Part shown: positions 16,088 through 24,719 of the stretch, one piece after another
Position numbering within the stretch: position 1 is the first letter of the stretch
How the letters are laid out: the number at the start of each line of letters is the position of its first letter
NCBI RefSeq assembly: GCF_029626145.1
Contig: NZ_JARUBJ010000002.1
Coordinates: 2,386,501-2,450,500, forward strand
DNA: 64,000 nucleotides
Direction of reading: 5' to 3'
DNA from: Micromonospora sp. WMMD961
Lineage (GTDB): Bacteria > Actinomycetota > Actinomycetes > Mycobacteriales > Micromonosporaceae
Made by a program: the position numbers and the translations under genes
The notes under the pieces: model-generated
The model's input: only the letters and a program-made list of their open reading frames with translations
What the model was told of the DNA's origin: nothing
Database searches by the model: none

Positions 16088-16248
16088 ACGCACGCTCCTA
16101 TCGCTACGGCCCACCGGACGTGGGCCCTGCGGTCCACATCGGAGCACTGTGGGTGAGTGGAACGGCACGTTGAGTCGCGTTGGCGACGGGCCGGAATCCG
16201 ACTTCGCCGGCCGGCGTGGTGTCGGTGGTCGCCGTTAGGCTCGGCGAC

Positions 16249-17337
16249 GTGGTGGTGCACCAACTCGATCGGGCCCAGGCGCGGCGGATCGCCATCCGTG
16301 CCCAACTGCTGGCCGCTCCGCGTCCGACCGACCTGTTGGCGGTGGTGCGGCAACTGACGTTGCTGCAGATCGACCCGACGGCTGCCGTGGCGCCGAGCGC
16401 GGACCTGGTCTGTTGGAGCCGGCTCGGCTCGTCGTACCAGCCCGCGCAATTACGTCAGGCCCTCGAACGGGACCGGACCCTCTTCGAGCACCAGGCCATG
16501 CTGCGACCGATGGAAGACCTGGGGCTCTACCTCGCGGCGATGGCCGCCTGGCCCGCTTACGAGCGGGCGCGCGAGTGGCTGCGCGCGAACGACTCGTTCC
16601 GGCGCGACGTGCTCGACCTGCTCGGTCGCTCCGGGCCTCTGCTGTCCCGCGACATCCCGGACACCTGCGTGGTGCCCTGGCCGTCGTCGGGCTGGACCAA
16701 CAACCGCAACGTCACCCAGATGCTGGAGTTCCTGGTCGCCCGCGGCGAGGTCGCGATCTCCGGTCGTCAGGGCCGGCAACGGCTGTGGGACGTCGCCGAG
16801 CGGGTCTATCCGGCCGGCACCCCCGTCGTGGCGTTGGAGCAGGCGCTTCGGGTCCGTAACGAGCGCCGGCTACGCGCGTTGGGCATCGCCCGGGCGAAGA
16901 CACCGATCCTTCCCGGGGAGCCGGCGGAGGTCGGCGACGCCGGTGAACCGGCGGTGGTCGAGGGAGTCCCGGGGGTCTGGCGGGTGGACCCGGCCGCGCT
17001 CGGGCAGCCGTTCACCGGGCGTACGGCGTTGTTGTCGCCGTTCGACAGGTTGGTGCACGACCGGGTCCGCCTCGAAGAGCTCTTCGAGTACGAGTACGTG
17101 CTGGAGATGTACAAGCCGAAGGCGAACCGCCGGTGGGGCTATTTCGCGTTGCCGATCCTGCACGGCGACCGGCTGGTCGGAAAGGTGGACGCCACGGCCG
17201 ACCGCCGGCGTGGCACGTTCACCGTGCACGCCGTGCACGAGGACGTGCCGTTCACCGGGCAGGTGAGCCGCGCCGTGCACGACGAGCTGCGTGACCTGGC
17301 GTCCTGGCTGTCGCTGACTCCGGAGGGCCTGCCCTGA
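16249..17337 (+). CDS. AlkZ-like winged-helix DNA glycosylase family protein
   Basis: About 362 residues, HTH_42/AlkZ (YcaQ) family. Three winged-helix units are expected; the catalytic Q-phi-D motif typical of YcaQ-type glycosylases is present as LLQIDP (Q40, D42). Other landmarks are FEHQAMLRPMED, LLSRDIPDT, LLSPFDRLVHDR and YVLEMYKPKANRRWGYFALP. YcaQ unhooks interstrand crosslinks and AlkZ frees azinomycin adducts, so a DNA repair role is likely, but the lesion is unknown. Start: GTG 16249, 7 bases after TAGGCT (16236-16241), which fits a leaderless transcript; GTG 16252 or 16255 cannot be excluded. Confidence 0.85.
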   Translation: MVVHQLDRAQARRIAIRAQLLAAPRPTDLLAVVRQLTLLQIDPTAAVAPSADLVCWSRLGSSYQPAQLRQALERDRTLFEHQAMLRPMEDLGLYLAAMAAWPAYERAREWLRANDSFRRDVLDLLGRSGPLLSRDIPDTCVVPWPSSGWTNNRNVTQMLEFLVARGEVAISGRQGRQRLWDVAERVYPAGTPVVALEQALRVRNERRLRALGIARAKTPILPGEPAEVGDAGEPAVVEGVPGVWRVDPAALGQPFTGRTALLSPFDRLVHDRVRLEELFEYEYVLEMYKPKANRRWGYFALPILHGDRLVGKVDATADRRRGTFTVHAVHEDVPFTGQVSRAVHDELRDLASWLSLTPEGLP

Positions 17338-17406
17338 CGGGTGATCGCCGAGGCCCCCGCGCCCCGACGAGCACCCGTCGTTGTCCACGCGGTCCGCGGT
17401 CGCCGC

Positions 17407-18396
17407 CTACGCGATCCGGCGGACCCGGCGCACGGCGAGATAGAGCAGCAGCAGGGCGAGGGCGACGAAGATGCCCGTCTCGATGCCCTGGAACAGCCAG
17501 AACCGGTCCGCAGGCTGGTACAGCTGCCAGTTGTACGCGCCCGGTTCGAGGCCCAGCTCGGCACCGCAGGCCCGACCGTCCGGGCCCTTGCCGCCCGGCG
17601 GGCACTGGATCCGGGTGTCCTCCGCGATCATCGTCCCGTCCGGGTTGCGGACGCCCTGGGTGAGGATCCAGTCTCCCCGGCTGATCTCTGGTGGTCCGTC
17701 CCCCTCGATCGGGAAGGTCTGGGTGCGGGCGGGCTGGTAGTGCGGCCGGGCCAGAAGCGCCACCGCCGCTCGTACACCGATGAACCCGGCGAGGGTGATG
17801 CCCATGGCGGGCAACATCCGCTTCCAGACGGTGCCGGCGAAGACGCCCAGCGCCACGGCGAAGAGCGTGTAGCCGATCGGGACGACGCCCTGGAGGTCGA
17901 AGACGATCATGCCGAGGCGACCTTCGTAAGCGGCCTGGGTCAGCGGCTCGACCCACCACGACATGCCCAGCCCGTAACCGATCGCGAGGAGCAGCACGGC
18001 GGCGGCGACCAGCCCGAACTTCGTCAGCGCCCAGCGGGTGCGGCCGACGCCCTGGGTCCAGACGAACCGGTGGGTGCCCTGCTCCACCTCCCGGGCGACC
18101 AGCGGGGCGCCCCAGAACAGGCCGACCAGCACCGGCAGGGTGATCAGCAGGACGGCCAGCAGGTTGAGGCTGCCGTACTGGTTGCTGAAGCGGTGGAAGC
18201 CCGCGTCGCATGCCTCGCGGGTCGTCACGGCCACGTCGGCGCGGGCAAGCTGGGCGACGCAGTCCGTCAGCCCGAGGTCGGCGAAGGTGTTCCGCATCGA
18301 CAGGCCGATCGGCACCAGCGCGGCCGCTAACACGGCGAACGCCAGCAGTGTGAAGAGGGCCTGCTTGCGGTGTTGCCGCCAGGTCAACCAGATCAT
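17407..18396 (-). CDS. ABC transporter permease (ABC-2 type)
   Basis: 329 residues with six or so membrane helices: one after IWLTWRQHRKQALFT, then NLLAVLLITLPVLVGLFWGA, LVAAAVLLLAIGYGLGMSW and others, ending in FVALALLLLYLAVRRVRRIA. The large polar loop between residues about 230 and 300 (with two cysteines) should lie outside. It is the membrane partner of the ATPase whose gene overlaps it by 4 bases. Substrate unknown; YtrA-type GntR operons of this kind often respond to cell-wall antibiotics. ATG 18396 follows GGGGGG by 7 bases. Confidence 0.85.
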   Translation of the reverse strand: MIWLTWRQHRKQALFTLLAFAVLAAALVPIGLSMRNTFADLGLTDCVAQLARADVAVTTREACDAGFHRFSNQYGSLNLLAVLLITLPVLVGLFWGAPLVAREVEQGTHRFVWTQGVGRTRWALTKFGLVAAAVLLLAIGYGLGMSWWVEPLTQAAYEGRLGMIVFDLQGVVPIGYTLFAVALGVFAGTVWKRMLPAMGITLAGFIGVRAAVALLARPHYQPARTQTFPIEGDGPPEISRGDWILTQGVRNPDGTMIAEDTRIQCPPGGKGPDGRACGAELGLEPGAYNWQLYQPADRFWLFQGIETGIFVALALLLLYLAVRRVRRIA

Positions 18397-19283
18397 GCTG
18401 CCACCCCCCACGCGCTGTGACTGGTCTGCGCGGTGCCCTCGGCGAGATAGGCCAGGACGACGTCCTCCAGGCTCACGTCGCGCAGGGTCCAGGCCGGGTC
18501 GGTGACCGGCCCGTCGGTGCGCACCAGCAGTGTCGACTGCCGGTCGGTGTGGCTGGCCCGGACGACGGCGGCGACGCCCCCGATCGGGCCGCCGTCGTGC
18601 CGTGGCCCGACCAGTTGGCGGTGCTCGGCGACCAGGTCGTCGACCGCGCCGGTGAGCTGCACCTTGGCGGCGTTCAGCACGATCAGGTAGTCGCAGACGC
18701 GCTCCAGGTCGGCCAGCAGGTGCGAGGAGAGCAGGACGGTGGTGCCGGAATCCGCGACGCTGCCCATCAGCGACTGGAGGAACTCACGCCGGGCCAGCGG
18801 GTCGAGGCTGGCGACCGGCTCGTCGAGCAGCAGCAGCCGGGGCTGCTTGGCCAGCGCCAGGGCCAACGCCACCTGGGCCCGTTGCCCGCCGGAGAGCTTG
18901 CCGACGGGTCGGTCCGGTGGGATGCCGAGCTGCGCCAGCCGGGTGCGGGCCAGGTGCGCGTCCCACCGCTTGTTCAGCTTGCCGCCGGCGACGACCAGCT
19001 CGGATGCCGTGAAGTCCCGGTAGAGCGGGGTGTCCTGGGCGACGAAGCCGATGTCGGCGAGGCCGTCCGTGTCACCGTACGGGGATCTGCCGAAGACCCG
19101 GACCGCGCCCGCGTCGGGCTTGAGCAGGCCCACGGCCAGGTGTAACAGCGTGCTCTTGCCCGCACCGTTCGGCCCGACCAGCGCGGCGATCCGGCCGGCC
19201 GGCAGGTGCAGCGAGCAGTCCCGCAGCGCCCAGGTGCTGCCGTACCGCTTCCCCAGCCGGTCTGCCTCCAAGACATGGTCCAT
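18393..19283 (-). CDS. ABC transporter ATP-binding protein
   Basis: 296 residues, single ABC domain: Walker A GPNGAGKST, Q-loop FVAQDTPLYRDF, signature LSGGQRAQVALA, Walker B LLLLDEPVASLD, switch His in LLSSHLLADLE. The C-terminal 70 residues resemble the extra domain of export-type ATPases. It powers the permease encoded 4 bases overlapping downstream. ATG 19283 is preferred (GAGAGG upstream), but GTG 19307 gives a GTGA overlap with the GntR stop and adds eight residues; both are plausible. Operon order gntR-ATPase-permease. Confidence 0.92.
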   Translation of the reverse strand: MDHVLEADRLGKRYGSTWALRDCSLHLPAGRIAALVGPNGAGKSTLLHLAVGLLKPDAGAVRVFGRSPYGDTDGLADIGFVAQDTPLYRDFTASELVVAGGKLNKRWDAHLARTRLAQLGIPPDRPVGKLSGGQRAQVALALALAKQPRLLLLDEPVASLDPLARREFLQSLMGSVADSGTTVLLSSHLLADLERVCDYLIVLNAAKVQLTGAVDDLVAEHRQLVGPRHDGGPIGGVAAVVRASHTDRQSTLLVRTDGPVTDPAWTLRDVSLEDVVLAYLAEGTAQTSHSAWGVAA

Positions 19284-19303
19284 TCTCTGTCCTCTCGTTC
19301 CGC

Positions 19304-19711
19304 TCACGCGGGTTCCTTCTGCGGGGTGTCCTCGGCGAGGGTCGCGCGCAGCGTGGTCTCCACCAGGGCGATGACGTCCTCGGCGGTGAGGCCGGCGGCC
19401 TGCGCCCGGTGCAGCCAGGCGACCAGGTCGTCGCGTAGCTCGGCCTGGTTGGGCAGGGACGCGCCGGCCAGGGTGCGCTGGACGAACGTGCCCACCCCGG
19501 GTCGGCCACCGACCAGACCCTCGATCTCCAATTCCCGGTACGCCTTCAGCACCGTGTTCGGGTTGATCGCCAGGGATTGCGCGACGTCCCGGACCTTCGG
19601 CAGCTGGTCGCCCGGTGTCAGCAGGCCGACCCGCAGAGCCTGTTTCACCTGCTGCACGAGCTGCATGTAGGTGTTCACCTTCGACCGGCTGTCCAGTACG
19701 AACTCGATCAC
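19304..19711 (-). CDS. GntR family (YtrA subfamily) transcriptional regulator
   Basis: 135 residues: GntR winged helix (YMQLVQQVKQALRVGLLTPG, QLPKVRDVAQSLAINPNTVL, AYRELEIEGLVGGRPGVGTF) plus a short two-helix tail, the YtrA layout. It is the first gene of an operon with an ABC ATPase and permease and probably represses it, since a perfect inverted repeat lies 20 bases upstream of its start. GTG 19711 (VIEFVLDSRSKV) has AAGGA upstream; sequence further upstream in frame is intergenic. Confidence 0.92.
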   Translation of the reverse strand: MIEFVLDSRSKVNTYMQLVQQVKQALRVGLLTPGDQLPKVRDVAQSLAINPNTVLKAYRELEIEGLVGGRPGVGTFVQRTLAGASLPNQAELRDDLVAWLHRAQAAGLTAEDVIALVETTLRATLAEDTPQKEPA

Positions 19712-19731
19712 TCGCGCTGATCCTTCCTGTT

Positions 19732-19749
19732 GTCCTACGACAGTAGGAC
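19732..19749. promoter_or_regulatory. Operator-like inverted repeat GTCCTAC-GACA-GTAGGAC
   Basis: Perfect 7-bp arms with a 4-base spacer, 21-38 bases before the gntR start, in the place expected for its promoter. An autoregulatory GntR operator is the simplest reading. Confidence 0.6.
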
Positions 19750-20139
19750 TAATAGACAGCTTCACCGGCGAGGTGGCCGCTGTCAAGGCCGGCGCGGCGC
19801 GCCCTGCCGGGACCGGCGCGACACCGGCGGCTGCCCGGCGTGCCGGCCGAGGTGGCACCGGTAGGCCACGAATTGGCACCGAGGGGTCAGCCGCCCCGGG
19901 GAAGGAACCGGCGGCAATTCAGGCGGAAAGGGGGAGGTGGGCGATGGTCACCAACGACCTGACGACGCCGGAGCCACTCCACTACGGGCACCCTGCGCCC
20001 GTGGGCGGGTGCGCCGCGTCCCTGGGGCGATGACGTCTCGGCCCGGTCCCGGAGCAGGCGTCCTCGTCAGCCCTGGCGCCGGGCGACCCGCAGCCGCATC
20101 ACCGGCCGCCAACCCCCGAGGGATCTACGACCTCACGAA
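19750..20139. other. Intergenic, no feature recognised
   Basis: About 390 bases of GC-rich sequence between the gntR promoter and the end of the small acidic gene. Open frames here have poor codon use and no ribosome sites. I see no clear hairpin, repeat or RNA. Confidence 0.4.
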
Positions 20140-20412
20140 CTAAGTCCGACGGCCCTCGTCGCGGGCGGGAATCTCCTGGCGTTGTTCGAGAGCGTCCGCC
20201 GGGTTGGCGTCGGCCGGCAGGGACGTCACTTCCTCCAGCGAGCCCGCCGGGAGTGCGCCCTGCTCGGCCAGGTCCGCCTCGGCCGCTTCGGGGTCGACGT
20301 CACCCGACACCCGGTCCGGCGGCCCGTCGTCGACGGCGCTCTGCCGTTGCTCCTGGGCATCCGCCTCCGGAGGAGGGAACGTGTCGCCCTGATCATCCCG
20401 GTACGTGCTCAT
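20140..20412 (-). CDS. Small acidic hypothetical protein, 90 residues
   Basis: Starts MSTYRDDQGDTFPPPEADAQ and is rich in Asp, Glu, Pro and Ala throughout, with no hydrophobic core segment, so it is probably disordered and cytosolic. Similar short acidic proteins are common in Micromonosporaceae but have no known role. ATG 20412 is preceded by AGGAGG 6 bases upstream, which strongly supports a real gene and rules out longer in-frame starts. Confidence 0.65.
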   Translation of the reverse strand: MSTYRDDQGDTFPPPEADAQEQRQSAVDDGPPDRVSGDVDPEAAEADLAEQGALPAGSLEEVTSLPADANPADALEQRQEIPARDEGRRT

Positions 20413-20630
20413 CGGAGCCTCCTGCCCGGCGGGTGTCGACATGCCGCCGGGCTGCTGCCTACCCGCCGCGGCCGCCGACACGCGTAGCGGCTGCGTCATC
20501 TCAGCCGGCACCGGTCAGGCGGTCCCGAGCCACCGCGACCATCTGCGTACCGCGACTACCACCGTCGCCGGTCGGGATCGGACAAGATGGGCAGGCGGCC
20601 GGGGCGCGGCCGCGACGAGGAGGACGGGCG

Positions 20631-21770
20631 ATGCGGGTACGCGGGCGGTTGAGCTGGGGGCGGCGTCCCCGGGTGGGGGCGGCGCTGGGGGCTCTGCTCA
20701 CCGGCGTGGTCGCACCGGCGGTGGTGCTGACGCCGGCGGCGGGCGCAGCGGCGGTGGTGCTGACGCCGGCGGCGGGTGCACCGGCGATCGGTGCGCCGGT
20801 CTGCCAGATCCGCGACGACCGGCTCCGCGAGATCTCCGGAATGGTCGCCACCGACGACGGGTACGTGGTCGTCAACGACGGCGCCGACGACGAGGCCCGT
20901 CGCCGGATCTTCTTCCTCGACCAGCGGTGCGCTGTGGTCCGGGCGGTCTCCTACCCGTCCCGGCCCCGGGACACCGAGGACCTGGCCGTCGGCCGGGACG
21001 GCACCGTCTGGGTCGCCGACATCGGCGACAACGATCGTTCCCGTACGACGGTCGGGGTGTGGCGGCTGGCACCGGGGGCGGAGCAGCCGGTGCTGCACCG
21101 GATGACCTACCCGGATCGCCCGCACGACGCCGAGGCGGTGCTGCTCGACGCCGACGGCCAACCGCTGATCATCACCAAGGGTGGTAGCGGCACCGTCTTC
21201 CTGTACCGGCCGACCACCGCGCTGCGACCGGGGGCGACGACGCCGCTGGCCCCGGCCGGCCAGGTGGTCCTCCCGACGACCAGCACCAGCAACCCGTTCT
21301 CGTTCCTCGGGCGGGGTGTGGTGACCGGCGCGGCGACCGCGCCGGACGGGCGTCGGGTGGTGCTGCGCAGCTACGCCGACGCCTTCGAGTACGACGTCCC
21401 CGATGGCGACGTGGTCAAGGCGTTGACCTCCGGCACCCCCCGGACCACCCCGTTGCCGGACGAACCCCAAGGTGAGTCGATCACCTACAGCCGCGACGGT
21501 GGGTCACTGCTCACCGTCTCCGAATCCGCCGACCAACCCCCGGGAACCCGTCCGACGATCCTGCGCTACCCGGCCACGGCCGAGACGGCACCGGCCACGG
21601 CCCCGACGGGCTCCATCGGCCCGGTGTTGCCCACCAACGTCCGTCCGATCGCCGAGGACACCATCGGCCTGGGCGGCCGCACGTGGCCGCTGGTCGCCGT
21701 CGCCGGGACACTGCTCGCCCTGCTCGGGCTCGCGGGGGTGCTGCGGTGGAGGCACACCGCACGCCACTGA
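20631..21770 (+). CDS. Secreted, membrane-anchored beta-propeller-like protein
   Basis: 379 residues. Signal peptide, then a region of repeated strands with D-G-x-V/T turns (DRLREISGMV, DTEDLAVGRDGTVWVADIGD, DAEAVLLDADGQPLII, QGESITYSRDGGSLLTVSE) suggestive of a propeller. A C-terminal helix WPLVAVAGTLLALLGLAGVL with a basic tail RWRHTARH would hold it in the membrane. The WVADIGDN motif is found in uncharacterised actinobacterial exoproteins. The signal region holds an 11-residue duplication (VVLTPAAGAAA/VVLTPAAGAPA). GAGGAGG lies 7 bases before ATG 20631. Confidence 0.7.
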   Translation: MRVRGRLSWGRRPRVGAALGALLTGVVAPAVVLTPAAGAAAVVLTPAAGAPAIGAPVCQIRDDRLREISGMVATDDGYVVVNDGADDEARRRIFFLDQRCAVVRAVSYPSRPRDTEDLAVGRDGTVWVADIGDNDRSRTTVGVWRLAPGAEQPVLHRMTYPDRPHDAEAVLLDADGQPLIITKGGSGTVFLYRPTTALRPGATTPLAPAGQVVLPTTSTSNPFSFLGRGVVTGAATAPDGRRVVLRSYADAFEYDVPDGDVVKALTSGTPRTTPLPDEPQGESITYSRDGGSLLTVSESADQPPGTRPTILRYPATAETAPATAPTGSIGPVLPTNVRPIAEDTIGLGGRTWPLVAVAGTLLALLGLAGVLRWRHTARH

Positions 21771-21801
21771 GCGGACGGGCCGGTGCGGCAGGATGATTCC
21801 C

Positions 21802-22851
21802 ATGTCCACGCTGTCCGCGTTGCGTCACCCGATCATCGCCGCCCCGATGGCCGGCGGCCCGTCCACACCCGCGCTCGCGGCTGCCGTCTCCGCAGCCGGT
21901 GGGCTGGGCTTCCTGGCCGCCGGGATGATCGACACCGGCCGGCTGGTCGCCGACGTGGCCGAGGTCCGCGCCCGCACCGACCGGCCGTTCGGGGTCAACC
22001 TCTTCCTGCCCGACCCGGGCGGCGTCGACGAGGTCGCCATCCAGGCGTACGCCGAACGGCTCGCCCCGCAGGCCGCCCAGCGCGGGATCAGCCTGGGTGA
22101 ACCGGTCGGCGGCGACGACGCGTACCCGGAGAAGCTGGCCGCCCTGCTCGCGGACCCGGTCCCGGTGGTGTCCTTCGTGTTCGGGCTGCCCGATCGGGCG
22201 GCGGTGGCCGCCCTGCGCGAACGGGGCACCGAGGTGTGGGCCACGGTCACCCGCCCGGACGCCGCGACGGCCGCCGCCGACCTCGGCGTGGACGCGGTCG
22301 TCGTGCAGGGCACCGAGGCCGGTGGGCATCGTGGCGGCCTGCCGGACGACGACGACTACGCGCTGCTGCCGTTGCTCCGGCTGACCGCCGCCCGCTGTGA
22401 CCTGCCGTTGGTGGCGGCGGGGGGCATCGTCGACGGTCCCGCACTGGCCGCCGTGCTGGCTGCCGGCGCCACCGCCGCGCAGCTCGGCACGGCCTTCCTG
22501 CGGTGCCCGGAGGCGGGTAGTTCGCCGATGCACCGGGAGGCGGTGGCCGGCACCGCGCCGACCGCGTTGACCCGGTCGTTCACCGGCAAACGGGCCCGTG
22601 GCGTCGCCAACGACTTCCTGCGTCAGCACGACGCCGCGGCACCGAGCGGTTACCCGCAGGTGCTACATCTGACGCGTCCGCTGCTCGCCGCCGCCCGCCG
22701 CGACGGGGACGCGTCGGTCGCGAACGCGTGGGCCGGGCAGGCGCACGCGCTGGCCCGGGACCTGCCGGCGGCCGAGGTCGTCGCCGAGGTGAGCGCCGCT
22801 GCCCGGGCGGCGCTCGTCGGCCTGGTCGAGCGGTCGACCCGCTGGGGGTGA
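21802..22851 (+). CDS. Nitronate monooxygenase (2-nitropropane dioxygenase family)
   Basis: 349 residues, FMN TIM barrel. Landmarks: IIAAPMAGGPSTPALAAAVS at the start, FGVNLFLP, VVVQGTEAGGHRG (with the catalytic-type histidine), PLVAAGGIVDG, and AAQLGTAFLRCPE for phosphate binding. It would oxidise alkyl nitronates such as propionate-3-nitronate to remove a metabolic poison. ATG 21802 is preferred over ATG 21793 three codons upstream; neither has a strong ribosome site. It follows the propeller-like gene by 31 bases in the same direction. Confidence 0.92.
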   Translation: MSTLSALRHPIIAAPMAGGPSTPALAAAVSAAGGLGFLAAGMIDTGRLVADVAEVRARTDRPFGVNLFLPDPGGVDEVAIQAYAERLAPQAAQRGISLGEPVGGDDAYPEKLAALLADPVPVVSFVFGLPDRAAVAALRERGTEVWATVTRPDAATAAADLGVDAVVVQGTEAGGHRGGLPDDDDYALLPLLRLTAARCDLPLVAAGGIVDGPALAAVLAAGATAAQLGTAFLRCPEAGSSPMHREAVAGTAPTALTRSFTGKRARGVANDFLRQHDAAAPSGYPQVLHLTRPLLAAARRDGDASVANAWAGQAHALARDLPAAEVVAEVSAAARAALVGLVERSTRWG

Positions 22852-22918
22852 CCAGCGCGCCGACAACCGGCCCGGGCGGGCGGGGCGGGACGGGCCGGAG
22901 ACCCGTTAGAGTCTCGCC

Positions 22919-24001
22919 GTGATCGAGATCGGCGCGCAGGTCGACCTGTCCCACCCACCCGAGCGGGTCTGGCTCGCACTGACCGATCGGGAACTGCTCG
23001 GCCGGTGGTTCGCCGAGGCCGAGACGCTGGAGGGCATACCGGATCGGCTGCTGCTGCACACCGACGGGTTGCCCGGCTTCGAGGCGAACGTCGAGGTCGA
23101 GGTGACCGACCGGCAGGAGCCGGAACGTCTCGTGCTGGCCTGCGACGAGGCCGGCCGGCTCAGCGAGCTGACCTGCCTCGTCACGGCCACCACGCAGGGC
23201 TGCCGGCTGGAGGTGCGGGAGGTCACCACGCACGGCGGGTGGTCCGTCGAGCAGCAGAAGCCACGCGAGCAGCAACTCCGGCAGGCGCTCACCGTGCGAC
23301 TGCCGGCCATCCTCGACTGGCTCGCCTTCCAGCAGGTCGACCTGCGGCGCGGCGACGGTGGGATGACCGCCGAACTGCCGCTGGTCGGCGCTTCCCGCAA
23401 CGGGCCCGCCCGTGCCCGTCGGCGGACGGTGGTCGCCGTGCTGGTCGGGCTGGCCGTCCTCGGCGGGTCGGTGGCGTGGGTGGCGCTCCCGGTCGGCGGG
23501 AAGCAGAGCGCTGCGCCTCCCGCCCCCGCGTCCCCGTCGCCGTCCGTGACGGCCGTCGAAGTCGCCACCACCCCTCGCGCGACAGCCTCCGTGCGTCCGT
23601 CGCGGACGGCCACGTCGCCGACCGTCCGTCCGAGTCGGACCCCGTCGGTGAAGCCGACACCGACCGCCACGGCGGCGGTGCCACCACCACCCCCGCCGCC
23701 GTTGACCGCCCGCTACGAGACCGACTCCAGCCGGCTGTTCGGCTACACCGGCGAAGTGGTGGTCGGCAACCCCGCAGCCACTCCGGCGGCGAGTTGGGCC
23801 GTGGTGGTCACCTTCGCCGACGGCAGCATTGTCGACGACGTCGAGGGCGCGGAGGCGCGACAGGACGGCAGGACGATCACCTTCACCGGTGGGGCGCTGC
23901 CGGCGGGCGGAACGCAGACGTTCCGTTTCGACGTGCGCGACAACCGCCCCAAGGCCCGGGAGCCGGAGAGCTGCACGGTGGGTGGCAACCCGTGCGCCTA
24001 G
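22919..24001 (+). CDS. START/SRPBCC domain - membrane helix - CBM2-like domain fusion protein
   Basis: 360 residues in three parts. Residues 1-140 form an SRPBCC domain of the AHSA1 type (HPPERVWLALTDRELLGRWF). A membrane helix (VVAVLVGLAVLGGSVAWVAL, residues 171-190) is preceded by RARRR, so the first part should be inside. A Pro/Thr/Ser linker leads to an external domain, residues about 265-360, with the strand pattern and closing ESCTVGGNPC of family 2 carbohydrate-binding modules. Several surface Trp residues of true CBM2 are absent, so cellulose binding is doubtful. GTG 22919 follows TAGAGT by 6 bases, fitting a leaderless mRNA. The stop TAG is part of the next gene's -10 box. Confidence 0.75.
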   Translation: MIEIGAQVDLSHPPERVWLALTDRELLGRWFAEAETLEGIPDRLLLHTDGLPGFEANVEVEVTDRQEPERLVLACDEAGRLSELTCLVTATTQGCRLEVREVTTHGGWSVEQQKPREQQLRQALTVRLPAILDWLAFQQVDLRRGDGGMTAELPLVGASRNGPARARRRTVVAVLVGLAVLGGSVAWVALPVGGKQSAAPPAPASPSPSVTAVEVATTPRATASVRPSRTATSPTVRPSRTPSVKPTPTATAAVPPPPPPPLTARYETDSSRLFGYTGEVVVGNPAATPAASWAVVVTFADGSIVDDVEGAEARQDGRTITFTGGALPAGGTQTFRFDVRDNRPKAREPESCTVGGNPCA

Positions 24002-24010
24002 GCTGCGGTC

Positions 24011-24667
24011 ATGGCACTGCTGCACCGGGCCACACTGCGCCCCACGAAGCTCGACCTGCTGGCTGCCTGGCTGCCGGCCCAATCCTGGTTCGCCGGGCCG
24101 ATCGGCGAACCCGCCGCGTTGACCGGCGCCGACCTCACCGGCCGGGGCGCATACCGCTTCGACGACCCGGCCGGTGAGGTCGGCATCGAGACGATGCTGG
24201 TCGGCACCGCCGACGGGCCGGTCCACCAGGTCCCGCTCACCTACCGCGCCGCGCCCCTGGACGGTGCCGAGGACTGGCTGGTCGGCACCACCGAGCACTC
24301 GGTGCTCGGCACCCGCTGGGTGTACGACGGCTGCGCCGACCCGGTGTACGTCACCGCGCTCGCCCACGCGATTCTCGCCGGCGGTGGCCAGGCGGAGCAG
24401 TACTTCGAGGTCGACGGCCGACGCGAGGTGCGCGAGCCGACGGTGACCATCGTGGTCAGCGGCGCCGGCGCGGCCGAGGTGCCCGCGATCGGCGCGGTGC
24501 GCCGGGTGGTCGACGAGGACCACACGCTCATCGACACCGAGGCCGTCGAGTTGGTCGTCGTCCGACGGCCGGGCACCGGGTCCGACGGGTCGGCCGGGGC
24601 CGTGCTGGCCGGTAGCTGGGACGGTCAGCCGACCACGGTGCCGCTGGCGTACGCCACGCTGCTCTGA
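24011..24667 (+). CDS. Stand-alone maltokinase N-terminal cap-like protein
   Basis: 218 residues. The opening LRPTKLDLLAAWLPAQSWFA and GRGAYRFDDPAGEVGIETML match the N-terminal cap of maltokinase and trehalose synthase/maltokinase fusions. The kinase lobes are absent: no catalytic HGD or DFD motif is seen. Related short proteins (Cg0192 type) occur in actinobacteria with unknown role. ATG 24011 comes 6 bases after TAGGCT (23999-24004), whose TAG is also the stop codon of the previous gene, so it likely has its own leaderless promoter. Confidence 0.75.
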   Translation: MALLHRATLRPTKLDLLAAWLPAQSWFAGPIGEPAALTGADLTGRGAYRFDDPAGEVGIETMLVGTADGPVHQVPLTYRAAPLDGAEDWLVGTTEHSVLGTRWVYDGCADPVYVTALAHAILAGGGQAEQYFEVDGRREVREPTVTIVVSGAGAAEVPAIGAVRRVVDEDHTLIDTEAVELVVVRRPGTGSDGSAGAVLAGSWDGQPTTVPLAYATLL

Positions 24668-24680
24668 TCTGTCTTCGGGT

Positions 24681-24717
24681 GCGGTGGGCGGCCCGAGAGC
24701 GCCGGGCCGCCCACCGC
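24681..24717. terminator. 15-bp perfect hairpin between convergent genes
   Basis: GCGGTGGGCGGCCCG (24681-24695) pairs perfectly with 24703-24717 over a 7-base loop. It can terminate both the cap-protein gene and the glucanase gene. Confidence 0.8.
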
Positions 24718-24719
24718 GT

